Of a DNA stretch of 64,000 bases, positions 26,566 to 37,361 are shown in pieces. The stretch spans positions 248,001 to 312,000 of the forward strand of contig JADKDE010000001.1 of assembly GCA_016718505.1 (NCBI GenBank), written 5' to 3'. Both the position numbers and the translations under genes were made by a program. Position 1 is the stretch's first letter. The number at the start of each line of letters is the position of its first letter. This DNA comes from Saprospiraceae bacterium (GTDB lineage: Bacteria > Bacteroidota > Bacteroidia > Chitinophagales > Saprospiraceae). The notes beneath the pieces were generated by a model that saw only the letters and a program-made list of their open reading frames with translations, had not been told where the DNA came from and did no database searches.

Positions 26566-29500
26566 ATGAAGAACGGTTCACAGATTCGACATCGATTTCC
26601 AAGCAGTCTTACTGCTTACTACTTCCTTTGGGGGAGTAAATTGAGGAAAGCGTGCAGTCACTTGGTTAACAGTACCGAGGCTCGCATTTCTAACAAACTA
26701 AGTTTATTTAATCTAGCACATGTAGCCATGGTTGGATTATTTGTATTTAGTCAATTCATGGTATTGGCGAGTACACAGACAAGCTCCAATATTTATATTG
26801 ATAAGGGAATAGCTAATTTTCCAAAAGTTAGCAGCTCAGATGCTTCTGTATTTCAGTTATTTTCTCACGGTCGTCCGGGAGAATTATTGATTAATAACAA
26901 GTGGAGAAATGCCCAAGAAATTGCAGCTTTCGTTAAAGCGCAAATTCGCAATACTTCCATTGAAGTTCAAAGTTTGAATATTTATGGTTGTGAATTTGCC
27001 AAAGGCACAGTGGGTGAAGATGCTGTTAGCTATTTAGAATCTAATCTAGGCATTTCTGTAGCTGCATCAACTAATATAACAGGAAAAGATGGCGATTGGA
27101 ATTTAGAAATCGGGCAGTCAAAATCTGCTATTGCTATTTCTAATTATCAAGGTAATTTGCAATATGCTCCAAATGATGATTTTGATGGTGATGGTATAAC
27201 TAACTTATTAGATATAGACGATGATAATGATGGTATTTTAGATGTAATTGAGAATGGATGTTTATATGGTGGGTTAACAAATGTTTCTACCACAGCAAAT
27301 TTAAGTCTGGGTGAAGCTGGAAATGAACCACCTACATGGTTTTACCCAACAAGTTTGGCTAATCCCAGCGATCCAAATATGGTGCGTACCTGGACTATAG
27401 CTGATAGTGATCCGAGAATCTATACACTACCATTGACCCATGCCGTTACTAATCCTATCATTTCTATTAGCGATAATGACTTTATGATGCAGTATTGGAC
27501 AGATCAGGATGGTAACCCTGTTACTTTCGTGCCAATTGAGACCACTGCAGATACCCGTATAGATGGTAATAGAATTTATGATGTGGACGACTGTACTTAT
27601 GCAACCGGTACTTCCGCTGCAGGTACGTTTTATGCAATAGGCACTTTTACTAGTTTTACTGTTGAATATGTTACTAATCCAGGTGCCTGTAATAGTATTG
27701 ATGGTAATGCCATAGGTATTTTTGAAGAATGTACTAATAATCGAGATACAGATGGTGATGGTACGCCCAACTCTTTAGATTTGGATAGTGATGGTGATGG
27801 TTGCTCAGATGCTTATGAAGGTAACGCTACAACTAACCCTGCAGTAACTACATTTGCCGGACCTTATGGAACGAATGGATATGCTAATTCTTTAGAAACA
27901 ACAGTTTCTTATGGTGTAAATTACTACTCAGGACCCGTTTCATCGGTTGATGATACTTATGAAGCATTTGCCGTTTGGAATACTATTAATAAATGTGGCA
28001 AAGATTCTGATAGTGATGGTGTACCGGATATTACAGATTTAGATGATGATAATGATGGTATTTTAGATGCAGTAGAAAGCCCTAGTTGTTTTATGACTGC
28101 GGCAGAGCAGCCCATGACAGGTGATCGCACCAATGTACCTGGTTTCTATATTACTTCAGATTTGAAATGGTCTGCAGCTCATCCACTTACTTATGCAATA
28201 AACGGAACGGCCACCGCTCCATTAAATGCAGGAGGGGATTATGTATTTACGACAATGGATAACGGTGGAGAAGTATTTATGCTTACATTCCCGAATCCAG
28301 TGGAACTGACCAGTGTTAATTTATTTTATGGACCAGCAGCAGGATCAGCAGACAATAGATCCCCATTCATGGGAACTTTTTATGTAAGAGGTAGTAACGA
28401 TGGCGTAAATTGGGTTCGATTAAGTGCCGATCAAGTAATTGATTATAGCGTTGTAAATAGTTCAATATTTACAATTAACCAAAATGCAGGTAATTATAAA
28501 TTTTATGATATATATTCTGATGGATATGCAAGTGCTTGGTGGCCTGGTAATTTTGAAGTAACCACTACATTAAATACTGCTACTTATAATCCATCAGCCC
28601 ATCCAAAAGTAACAGCTTGTACAGTTGATACGGACGGAGATGGTATTCCAAATCAATTGGATTTAGATTCTGATAACGATGGATGTTCCGATGCCTATGA
28701 AGCTGGTACAGTAACGGCGTCAAATACTTCAACTGTATCTGGTCCGTATGGCACAAATGGTTTTGCAGATGGCAAAGAAACTACAGCTGGTAGCGGTGTT
28801 TATAATGGTACTTACACTTATAATAACGCAATAAATTCAAGTATAATTTCTTGTCCAACACCTTGTACGGATCCATTATTAATGGCAGCAAATTGCGACT
28901 TTGATGGTGACGGAATTTTAAATGGTACTGATATTGACGATGATAATGATGGAGTTTTAGATGCTGTGGAGACTTCAACAGACAGTGATGGAGACGGCAT
29001 TCCAAATACCTTTGACCTAGATAGTGACAATGATGGATGCCCAGACGCTTTTGAAGCAGGTACCGTAACGGCGACAAATACTTCAACTGTATCTAGTCCG
29101 TATGGCACAAATGGTTTTGCCGATGGCAAAGAAACCACCATTGAAAGTGGGGTTTATAATGGTACATATACTTATGCGAATGCCATAAACTCTACAGTAA
29201 TAACTTGTCCAATACCTTGTTCGGATCCAACCTTAATGGCTTCAAATTGCGATTACGATGGAGATGGAATAAATAATAGTACGGATTTAGACGATGACAA
29301 TGATGGTATCCTGGATACTGTGGAAACCACAACTGATAGCGATGGAGATGGAATACCAAATTCATTTGATTTGGACAGCGATAATGATGGCTGCGTGGAT
29401 GCAATAGAAGGAGGTGCTACAACTATTACATCATCTCAATTAGTAGGTGCTGGTGGAGTAGCAACTGTAGGTACAGGATCATTAGCTGGAGATTTTAATT

Positions 29501-32500
29501 TATGTGCAGATAATTCTTGTATAGATGCTAATGGAGTACCGACAATAGTAGGTGCGAGTGGACAAAGTGTTGGAACTAGCCAGAATGCCACAGCCCAAGA
29601 CGTTAATTGCCCTTGTACTGATCCAACGCTCAAAGCCGCTAAATGCGATTATGATGGAGATGGAATAATAAATGCTACAGATATAGATGATGATAATGAC
29701 GGTATTTTAGATGCAGTTGAAAGTCCTGGGTGTTATTATACAGCTACAGAAGCAAATAACATTATCAATGTAACAACTGGATTGACCGTTGGAACAGGAA
29801 CAACAGCATTACTTTATAATGATGTTACCGTTTCATCTTCTCCAAATTTTGCTTTTACAGCAGGTCAACCACTCGCTGGAGCAAATATATTTACAGTTGA
29901 ATACCCAACACCTGTTAAGCTTACAAGCTTGACGATAGTGAACGCTGCTAGCTTAGGAACATCTTCTACAGGTAGCTTGTATGGGTCAAACGATGGCGTA
30001 ATATGGACAGATTTGATGACAGGAACAGTAGCTTTATCAACTGCAGCAAATAAAACTCTAACTGTGAACCAAAATGCTGGTGAATATAAATATTATCGAG
30101 TTCAAGGCGAGGCTATTGCCAGCTCAGCAGCAGGTGTCGTTTATGAAATCACAAGTATATTGAATACAACTACTTATATCCCAAGCGCACACCCTAAAGC
30201 AGTTTGTATTGGTACAGACACAGATGGTGATGGTATAGCCAATAATTTTGATTTGGACAGTGATAATGATGGCTGCGTGGATGCAATAGAAGGCGAAGGA
30301 ACAATTACTACTAGCCAATTGGTAAGTGCTGGTGGTGTTGCTATCGTTGGAACTGGCTCCACTGCAGATAATATGAACTTATGCGGAACTACAACTTGTG
30401 TTGATGCCAATGGAGTACCAACTTTAGCTGGTGCTACTGGACAATCAGCAGGAACAAGTCAAAATGCTACAGTACAGGATATTAACTGCCCTTGTTCAGA
30501 TCCATTGAAATATGATGATTTCTGTGACTTTGATGGTGACGGAATTCCAAATTATCTTGATATAGACGATGATAATGATGGTATTTTAGATGTAATCGAG
30601 AATGGTTGTTTATATGGTGGTTTAACCAATGTTTCTACTACAGCTAATTTAAGTTTGGCAAATGCTGGTAACGAACCACCTACATGGTTTTACCCAACAA
30701 AATTGGCTAATCCCAACGAACCAAATATGGTGCGTACTTGGACTATAGATGTTTCGTCAACCTATACACTACCATTGACCCATGCGGTTACAAATCCTAT
30801 CATTTCTATTAGTGATAATGATTTTTACATGCAAGTTTGGACTGACCAAGATGGTAACCCTGTTACGTTTGTACCTATTGAGGTTACTGCGGATACCCGT
30901 GTTAGTGGAGATACTATTTATGACGTTAACGACTGTACTTTTGCAACTGGTACTTCAGCAGCAGGAACATTTTATGCTATTGGTACATTTACCAGTTTTA
31001 CTGTAAAATATATTACAAATCCTGGTAGTTGTCATAGTATTGATGGTAATGCAATAGGCATTTTTGAAGAATGTACCAATAACCGAGATACAGATGGTGA
31101 TGGTATTCCAAACCAATATGATTTGGATAGTGATGGTGATGGTTGTTCCGATGCTTATGAAGGGAATGCCACCACAGACCCTACCGTATCTACATTTGCT
31201 GGACCTTATGGAACCAATGGTTATGCAGATTCTTTGGAAACAACAGTTTCTTATGGTGTAAACTACTACTCAGGACCTGTTTCTAAAGTAGATGATACTT
31301 ACGAAGCATTTGCTGTGTGGAGTACCATAAATAAATGTGGTGGTCCAGATTCTGATGGCGATGGAATTCCAGATTACACTGATTTAGATGATGATAATGA
31401 TGGTATATTAGATGCCGTAGAAAGCCCAAGTTGTTATATGACCGCAGCAGAGCAGCCAATGACGGGCGATCGCACGAATGTAACGGGTTTCTATATTACA
31501 TCAGATATTCAGTGGGTTTCCTCTAATCCAATTACCTATGCTATTAACGGCACGAATACTGCTGCATTAAATACAGGAACTAGTTCTCTTAATGCTTATA
31601 CACTTCCTAATGGTGGTGAGGCCTTTAGATTAACGTTCCCTAATCCGGTAGAACTTACCAGTGTTAATTTATTTTTTGCACCAACAGAAAGTAGATCCTC
31701 ATTCTTCGGAACCTTTTATGTAAGAGGTAGTAACGATGGCGTAAATTGGGTTAGATTAAGTGCCGATAAAGTAATTGATTATAGCATTACAAATAGTTCC
31801 ACATTTACTATTAACCAAAATGCTGGTAATTATAAATTCTATGATTTATATTCTACTGGTTCAGTTAGTACCTGGTGGCCTGGTAATTTCGAGGTTACTA
31901 CTACATTGAATACTACAAATTATAACCCATCAGCTCATCCAAAAGCTGGTGTTTGTACCACAGATACAGATGGGGATGGTATTCCAAACCAATTGGATTT
32001 AGATAGTGACGGGGATGGATGCTCAGATGCTTATGAAGCTGGTGTAACCACACAATCGGGAGTGACAATGTTAACTGGAACTGTTGTCAATGGATCGCCA
32101 AATACATCGGCAACTACCTCCAACGCAATCGTTGCAGGACCTTATGATGCCAATGGTTTTGCCAATAGTTTAGAAACTACATTGGAAAGTGGTATATATG
32201 AAAACACTTATACTTATGCAAATGCCATTAATTCAAGTATTATTACTTGCCCTGTTTGTACAGATACCTTAAAGATGGCTCCAACTTGCGACTTTGATGG
32301 AGATGGTATCACTAATGAGAATGACCTCGATGACGACAACGACGGCATTACTGACATAACAGAGGGTACAACCGATACGGATGGTGACGGATTACCTGAT
32401 AAATTTGATCTCGATAGCGACAATGACGGAATTACTGACGTCATAGAAAGTGGAGGAACCGATCCTGATAATAATGGTATCATTGGTATGGGTCTTGTTC

Positions 32501-35500
32501 CTGGTGATTCTGATGGAGATGGACTAGCTGATGTTGTAGATACAGATGGAACTAATACTGGTAACCCTAATATCGATACTGATGGTGATGGAATTCCAAA
32601 TACCAAAGATTTAGATAGCGACAATGACGGACTTACTGATATTGTTGAAAGCGGAGGTACTGATACCAACAACGACGGAATAGCAGATGGTACAGACCCT
32701 GATCACGATGGAATTCTGAGCAGCGCAGATCAAGACCCAACTGGATACGGTGACACTGGAAATACCTTAAATCCAACAAATACGGATGGTAATGGTAATC
32801 CAAATTATCTAGATATCGATGCCGATAACGATGGAATCGTTGACAATGTTGAATGGCAGACAACAGCTGGATACATTGCACCAACTGGGTTAGATTCTGA
32901 TGGTGATGGTATTGACAATGCTTATGATCAAACATTAGGATTTGGAGATGCTGGGAATACAAATACCCCAACCAATACTGACGGTACAGATACTCCAGAC
33001 TATATTGATTTGAATTCTGATAATACAGAACAGCCAGACAATGTTGAGGCATGGGATACTAATAACAATGGTATTATAGATGGTTCGGAGCCAATATCTG
33101 GTACTACCACAGACAGTGATGGCGACGGGTTGCTTGATGTATATGATAATATGAATCCGTCAACAAACATACCAACAGATGGACAGACCCCGACAGGATT
33201 TCCTAATCTAGATGGCAATACTACTGAGCGTGATTGGAGAGAATCGATAGATACAGATGGAGACGGAATTCCAAATGAAGTTGATTTGGATGACGATAAT
33301 GATGGTATTACTGATGTTATAGAAGGAACAGATGATACGGACGGAGATGGAATTCCTGATTCACAGGATTTAGATTCTGACAATGATGGTATCACAGATG
33401 TCACAGAAAGTGGAGGATCTGATCCAGATAATAATGGTATCATCGGCACAGGCCTTGTTCCTGGTGATTCTGATGGTGATGGACTAGCTGATGTTGTAGA
33501 TACAGATGGAACTAATACAGGTAACCCTAACATCGATACTGATGGCGATGGTATTCCGAATACGCAAGATTTAGATTCTGACAACGATGGGCTTACGGAT
33601 GTTGTTGAAAGCGGAGGCTCCGATATCAATAATGATGGAATAGCAGATGGTACAGACTCCTGATCATGATGGTATTTTAAGCAGTGCAGATCAAGACCCA
33701 ACTGGATACGGTGACACTGGAAATACCTTAAATCCAACAAATACGGATGGTAATGGTAATCCAAATTATCTAGATATCGATGCCGATAACGATGGAATCG
33801 TTGACAATGTTGAATGGCAGACAACAGCTGGATACATTGCACCAACTGGGTTAGATTCTGATGGTGATGGTATTGACAATGCTTATGATCAAACATTAGG
33901 ATTTGGAGATGCTGGGGAATACAAATACTCCAACCAATACTGACGGTACAGATACTCCAGACTATATTGATTTGAATTTGATAATTCAGAACAGCCAGAC
34001 AATGTTGAGGCATGGGATACTAATAACAATGGTATTATAGATGGTTCGGAGCCAATATCTGGTACTACCACAGACAGTGATGGCGACGGGTTGCTTGATG
34101 TATATGATACTATGAATCCGTCAACAAACATACCAACAGATGGACAGACCCCGACAGGATTTCCTAATCTAGATGGCAATACTACTGAGCGTGATTGGAG
34201 AGAATCGATAGATACAGATGGAGACGGAATTCCAAATGAAGTTGATTTGGATGACGATAATGATGGTATTACTGATGTTATAGAAGGAACAGATGATACG
34301 GACGGAGATGGAATTCCTGATTCACAGGATTTAGATTCTGACAATGATGGTATAACAGATGTCACAGAAAGTGGTGGATCTGATCCAGATAATAATGGAA
34401 TCATTGGTACAGGTCTTGTTCCTGGTGATTCTGATGGAGATGGTTTAGCTGATGTTGTAGATACAGATGGAACTAATACAGGTAACCCTAACATCGATAC
34501 TGATGGCGATGGTATTCCGAATACGCAAGATTTAGATTCTGACAACGATGGGCTTACGGATGTTGTTGAAAGCGGAGGCTCCGATATCAATAATGATGGA
34601 ATAGCAGATGGTACAGACCCTGATCATGATGGTATTTTAAGCAGTGCAGATCAAGACCCAACTGGATACGGTGACACTGGAAATACCTTAAATCCAACAA
34701 ATACGGATGGTAATGGTAATCCAAATTATCTAGATATCGATGCCGATAACGATGGAATCGTTGACAATGTTGAATGGCAGACAACAGCTGGATACATTGC
34801 ACCAACTGGGTTAGATTCTGATGGTGATGGTATTGACAATGCTTATGATCAAACATTAGGATTTGGAGATGCTGGGAATACAAATACTCCAACCAATACT
34901 GACGGTACAGATACTCCAGACTATATTGATTTGAATTCTGATAATTCAGAACAGCCAGACAATGTTGAGGCATGGGATACTAATAACAATGGTATTATAG
35001 ATGGTTCGGAGCCAATATCTGGTACTACCACAGACAGTGATGGCGACGGGTTGCTTGATGTATATGATACTATGAATCCGTCAACAAACATACCAACAGA
35101 TGGACAGACCCCGACAGGATTTCCTAATCTAGATGGCAATACTACTGAGCGTGATTGGAGAGAATCGATAGATACAGATGGAGACGGAATTCCAAATGAA
35201 GTTGATTTGGATGACGATAATGATGGTATTACTGATGTTATAGAAGGAACAGATGATACGGACGGAGATGGAATTCCTGATTCACAGGATTTAGATTCTG
35301 ACAATGATGGTATCACAGATGTCACAGAAAGTGGAGGATCTGATCCAGATAATAATGGTATCATCGGCACAGGCCTTGTTCCTGGTGATTCTGATGGAGA
35401 TGGACTAGCTGATGTTGTAGATACAGATGGAACTAATACAGGTAACCCTAACATCGATACTGATGGCGATGGTATTCCGAATACGCAAGATTTAGATTCT

Positions 35501-36724
35501 GACAATGACGGACTTACCGATATTGTTGAAAGTGGTGGTACCGATGCCAACAATGACGGAATTGCAGATGGTACAGACCCTGATCATGATGGTATTTTAA
35601 GCAGTGCAGATCAAGACCCAACTGGATACGGTGACACTGGAAATACCTTAAATCCAACAAATACGGATGGTAATGGTAATCCAAATTATCTAGATATCGA
35701 TGCCGATAACGATGGAATCGTTGACAATGTTGAATGGCAGACAACAGCTGGATACATTGCACCAACTGGGTTAGATTCTGATGGTGATGGTATTGACAAT
35801 GCTTATGATCAAACATTAGGATTTGGAGATGCTGGGAATACAAATACCCCAACCAATACTGACGGTACTGATACTCCAGACTATATTGATTTGGATTCTG
35901 ATAATACAGAACAACCAGACAATGTTGAGGCATGGGATACTAATAATGATGGAATAATAAATCTTGGTGAGAATGTTACTGGTGTGAGCAGTACACTTGA
36001 CTCTGACGGTGATGGTTTGCTAGATATTTATGATAACTTGGTAACAACGCCAAAAGAAGGTAGTGGTTCAATCGATATTACAGATGGCGAAACAGCAACA
36101 AGCTTCCCGAATCTCGATACTCCATCTACTCCTGAAAGAGATTGGAGAGAGACGATGACTCCTCTACCTCTAGAGTTGATTAGTTTCAATGGTCATAAAG
36201 TGAATGGTGGAAATCAATTGAACTGGGTTACAAAAGATGAGAAAGACATTGATAAGTTCAGATTGTACAGAAGTTTTGATGGTATCAATTATCACCTTTT
36301 GACTACAGAAAATTCTAAATCACAGCACAACAATGTTGGTCAAGAATTAACATATCAATTCCTTGATACTAGACCAAACGTTGGAGTGAATTACTACAAA
36401 TTGTCTGCTGTTGAGTTTAATCTTTCAGAAGAATTCTTCAACGTGATTATATTAGACAATTCTATAAAAGGTAAGAAATATACAGTTAGACCTACGATTG
36501 TTAGAACCAATGTCATTGTTGATATTAATTCATTCAATCAAGTTCGATTGTCACTTTATAGCCTAGATGGAAAACTACTTAATACGACGTCATTACAAGC
36601 TGATGGAAGCGGAAATATACAAGGAGTCTTTAATATGTCCAATCTTCCTTCTGGTTTGTACTTAATAAACGGTATTGACACTGTTTCTGGTCAAAGATTT
36701 ACTGAAAAAGTAATCAAGGAATAG
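26566..36724 (+). CDS. giant secreted DUF4347 / TSP3-repeat protein with T9SS sorting domain (three frameshifts)
   Basis: One gene of about 3,385 codons once three indels are corrected. The start at 26566 is chosen because it mirrors the paralogue; an in-frame ATG at 26494 would add 24 odd residues. Order: long N-region and signal core (about 1-70), DUF4347 (H101, C142), then thrombospondin type 3 calcium-binding repeats (DTDGDGIPN, DLDSDNDG) alternating with discoidin-like modules (GSNDGVNWVRLS), four tandem 320-residue units, a fibronectin-like stretch and a T9SS sorting domain. The dense Asp pattern predicts a calcium-stiffened surface fibre. A T inserted at 33658 brings the stop codon at 33661; a G is added at 33914-33917 and a C lost after 33978. 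These restore the frame that runs to 36724. It ends with a clean terminator. Confidence 0.85.
27181..28660 (+). repeat. segmental duplication, copy 1 (partner at about 30529-31995)
   Basis: About 1.45 kb encoding the module from ENGCLYGGLTNVSTTANLSL through the discoidin-like segment to DTDGDGIPNQLDLDSD. It recurs 3,348 bp downstream with the same domain order and high protein identity, but with scattered synonymous and some coding changes, so it is an older duplication than the tandem units further on. Confidence 0.85.
30529..31995 (+). repeat. segmental duplication, copy 2 (partner at about 27181-28660)
   Basis: Second copy of the TSP3/discoidin-like module within the giant gene. Differences from copy 1 include a short insertion (TGTSSLNAYTLPNGG) and a deletion in the discoidin-like region. 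Confidence 0.85.
32290..36156 (+). repeat. four tandem units of about 960 bp (320 codons)
   Basis: Units begin at 32290, 33250, 34211 and 35171. The period is 960 bp, except 961 for the second because of its net +1 indel. Units two to four are nearly identical at DNA level; the first is more divergent at its start, and the last diverges after about 35950. Each unit encodes a TSP3 series ending in DTNNNGIIDGSEPISGTT and NTTERDWRESI. Confidence 0.92.
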
Positions 36725-36752
36725 TCCTTACATAATTTACCTTAACAACAAG

Positions 36753-36788
36753 AAAGCCGCCCCAATAAAATGGGACGGCTTTTTTTTT
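36753..36788 (+). terminator. intrinsic terminator of the giant TSP3 gene
   Basis: AAAGCCGCCCC/GGGACGGCTTT stem followed by a run of T, 29 bases after the stop codon. Confidence 0.9.
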
Positions 36789-36923
36789 GCTTTAAACCCA
36801 GAAATTGATGAAAATCAGATTAAGCATTCACTAGTTATCAAACGGTTATAAAGGGTTTTAGCATATTAAGATAAATACAAATTCATTTAACTTCTTTCCA
36901 TATTAAAATCAAAACGGTAATAC

Positions 36924-36954
36924 TAACCGTTTGCTATCGGATAGTAACGGATAA
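36924..36954. repeat. 31-bp hairpin-forming repeat, copy 1
   Basis: A 31-bp sequence with 30 of 31 bases identical to a copy at 37067-37097. Each copy is itself a dyad (CCGTT..CTATC / GATAG.AACGG) and can fold into a tight hairpin. It lies in a 637-bp gene-free spacer between convergent large secreted-protein genes. Confidence 0.7.
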
Positions 36955-37066
36955 ATATTTTTATTAAAAAACATCCAAAAATTATACATAGCAAAACTGC
37001 TCGAAATTTCCCAAAGCAAGAGCACACACTCTCAAAGTCTAATGCCCATTTAGTGATAACCGATTG

Positions 37067-37097
37067 TAACCGTTTGCTATCGGATAGTACCGGATAA
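37067..37097. repeat. 31-bp hairpin-forming repeat, copy 2
   Basis: Second copy of the 31-bp dyad, 143 bp from the first, differing by one base (A to C). The surrounding 36789-37262 otherwise holds no credible gene. Confidence 0.7.
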
Positions 37098-37262
37098 GTT
37101 TTAGTCATCGATATTCAATCAAAAGCCAAAGCTGTGAATAGATCTCGCAATTTCTTCCTTTTAGCAGTTGTACTTCATGCTAAAATCAAATAAATATGGA
37201 AAAATAATAATCTTACATGCACAAAAGCTTCTAAATCAGAGCGATCGGGGCCATAGCCGATT

Positions 37263-37284
37263 CTAACCGTTAGCTAACGGTTAG
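37263..37284. repeat. perfect 22-bp palindrome
   Basis: A perfect self-complementary sequence with arms CTAACCGTTAG, built from the same TAACCGTT core found in the two 31-bp repeats upstream. It has no T tract, so it is not an obvious terminator. It could be a protein-binding site or a repetitive palindromic element. Confidence 0.6.
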
Positions 37285-37303
37285 CTTAATGATTTTCATT
37301 TTT

Positions 37304-37336
37304 TAAATAAAAAAAGGGAGCACAATTGTGCTCCCT
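37304..37336 (-). terminator. intrinsic terminator of the SprB-repeat T9SS gene
   Basis: A perfect 22-bp palindrome (arms AGGGAGCACAA, 37315-37336) followed, in the leftward direction, by a T-rich tract. It begins 26 bases after the stop codon. Confidence 0.85.
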
Positions 37337-37361
37337 AAACCTAAACGTAATAACCCAACTA

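Noticed and set aside
32214..35933. Long minus-strand open frames (up to 337 codons) across the TSP3 repeats
   Set aside because: They are antisense shadows of the GAT/GGT-rich repeat; they recur with the 960-bp period, are low-complexity (Ser/Pro or His/Gln/Tyr-rich) and have no start context or homologous pattern.
32290..36156. Tandem repeats considered as a CRISPR or satellite array
   Set aside because: The units are 960 bp, coding and in frame with the surrounding protein, with no short spacers.
36923..37108. Minus-strand 61-codon frame across the hairpin cluster
   Set aside because: It spans both 31-bp dyads in a spacer with no coding signal.
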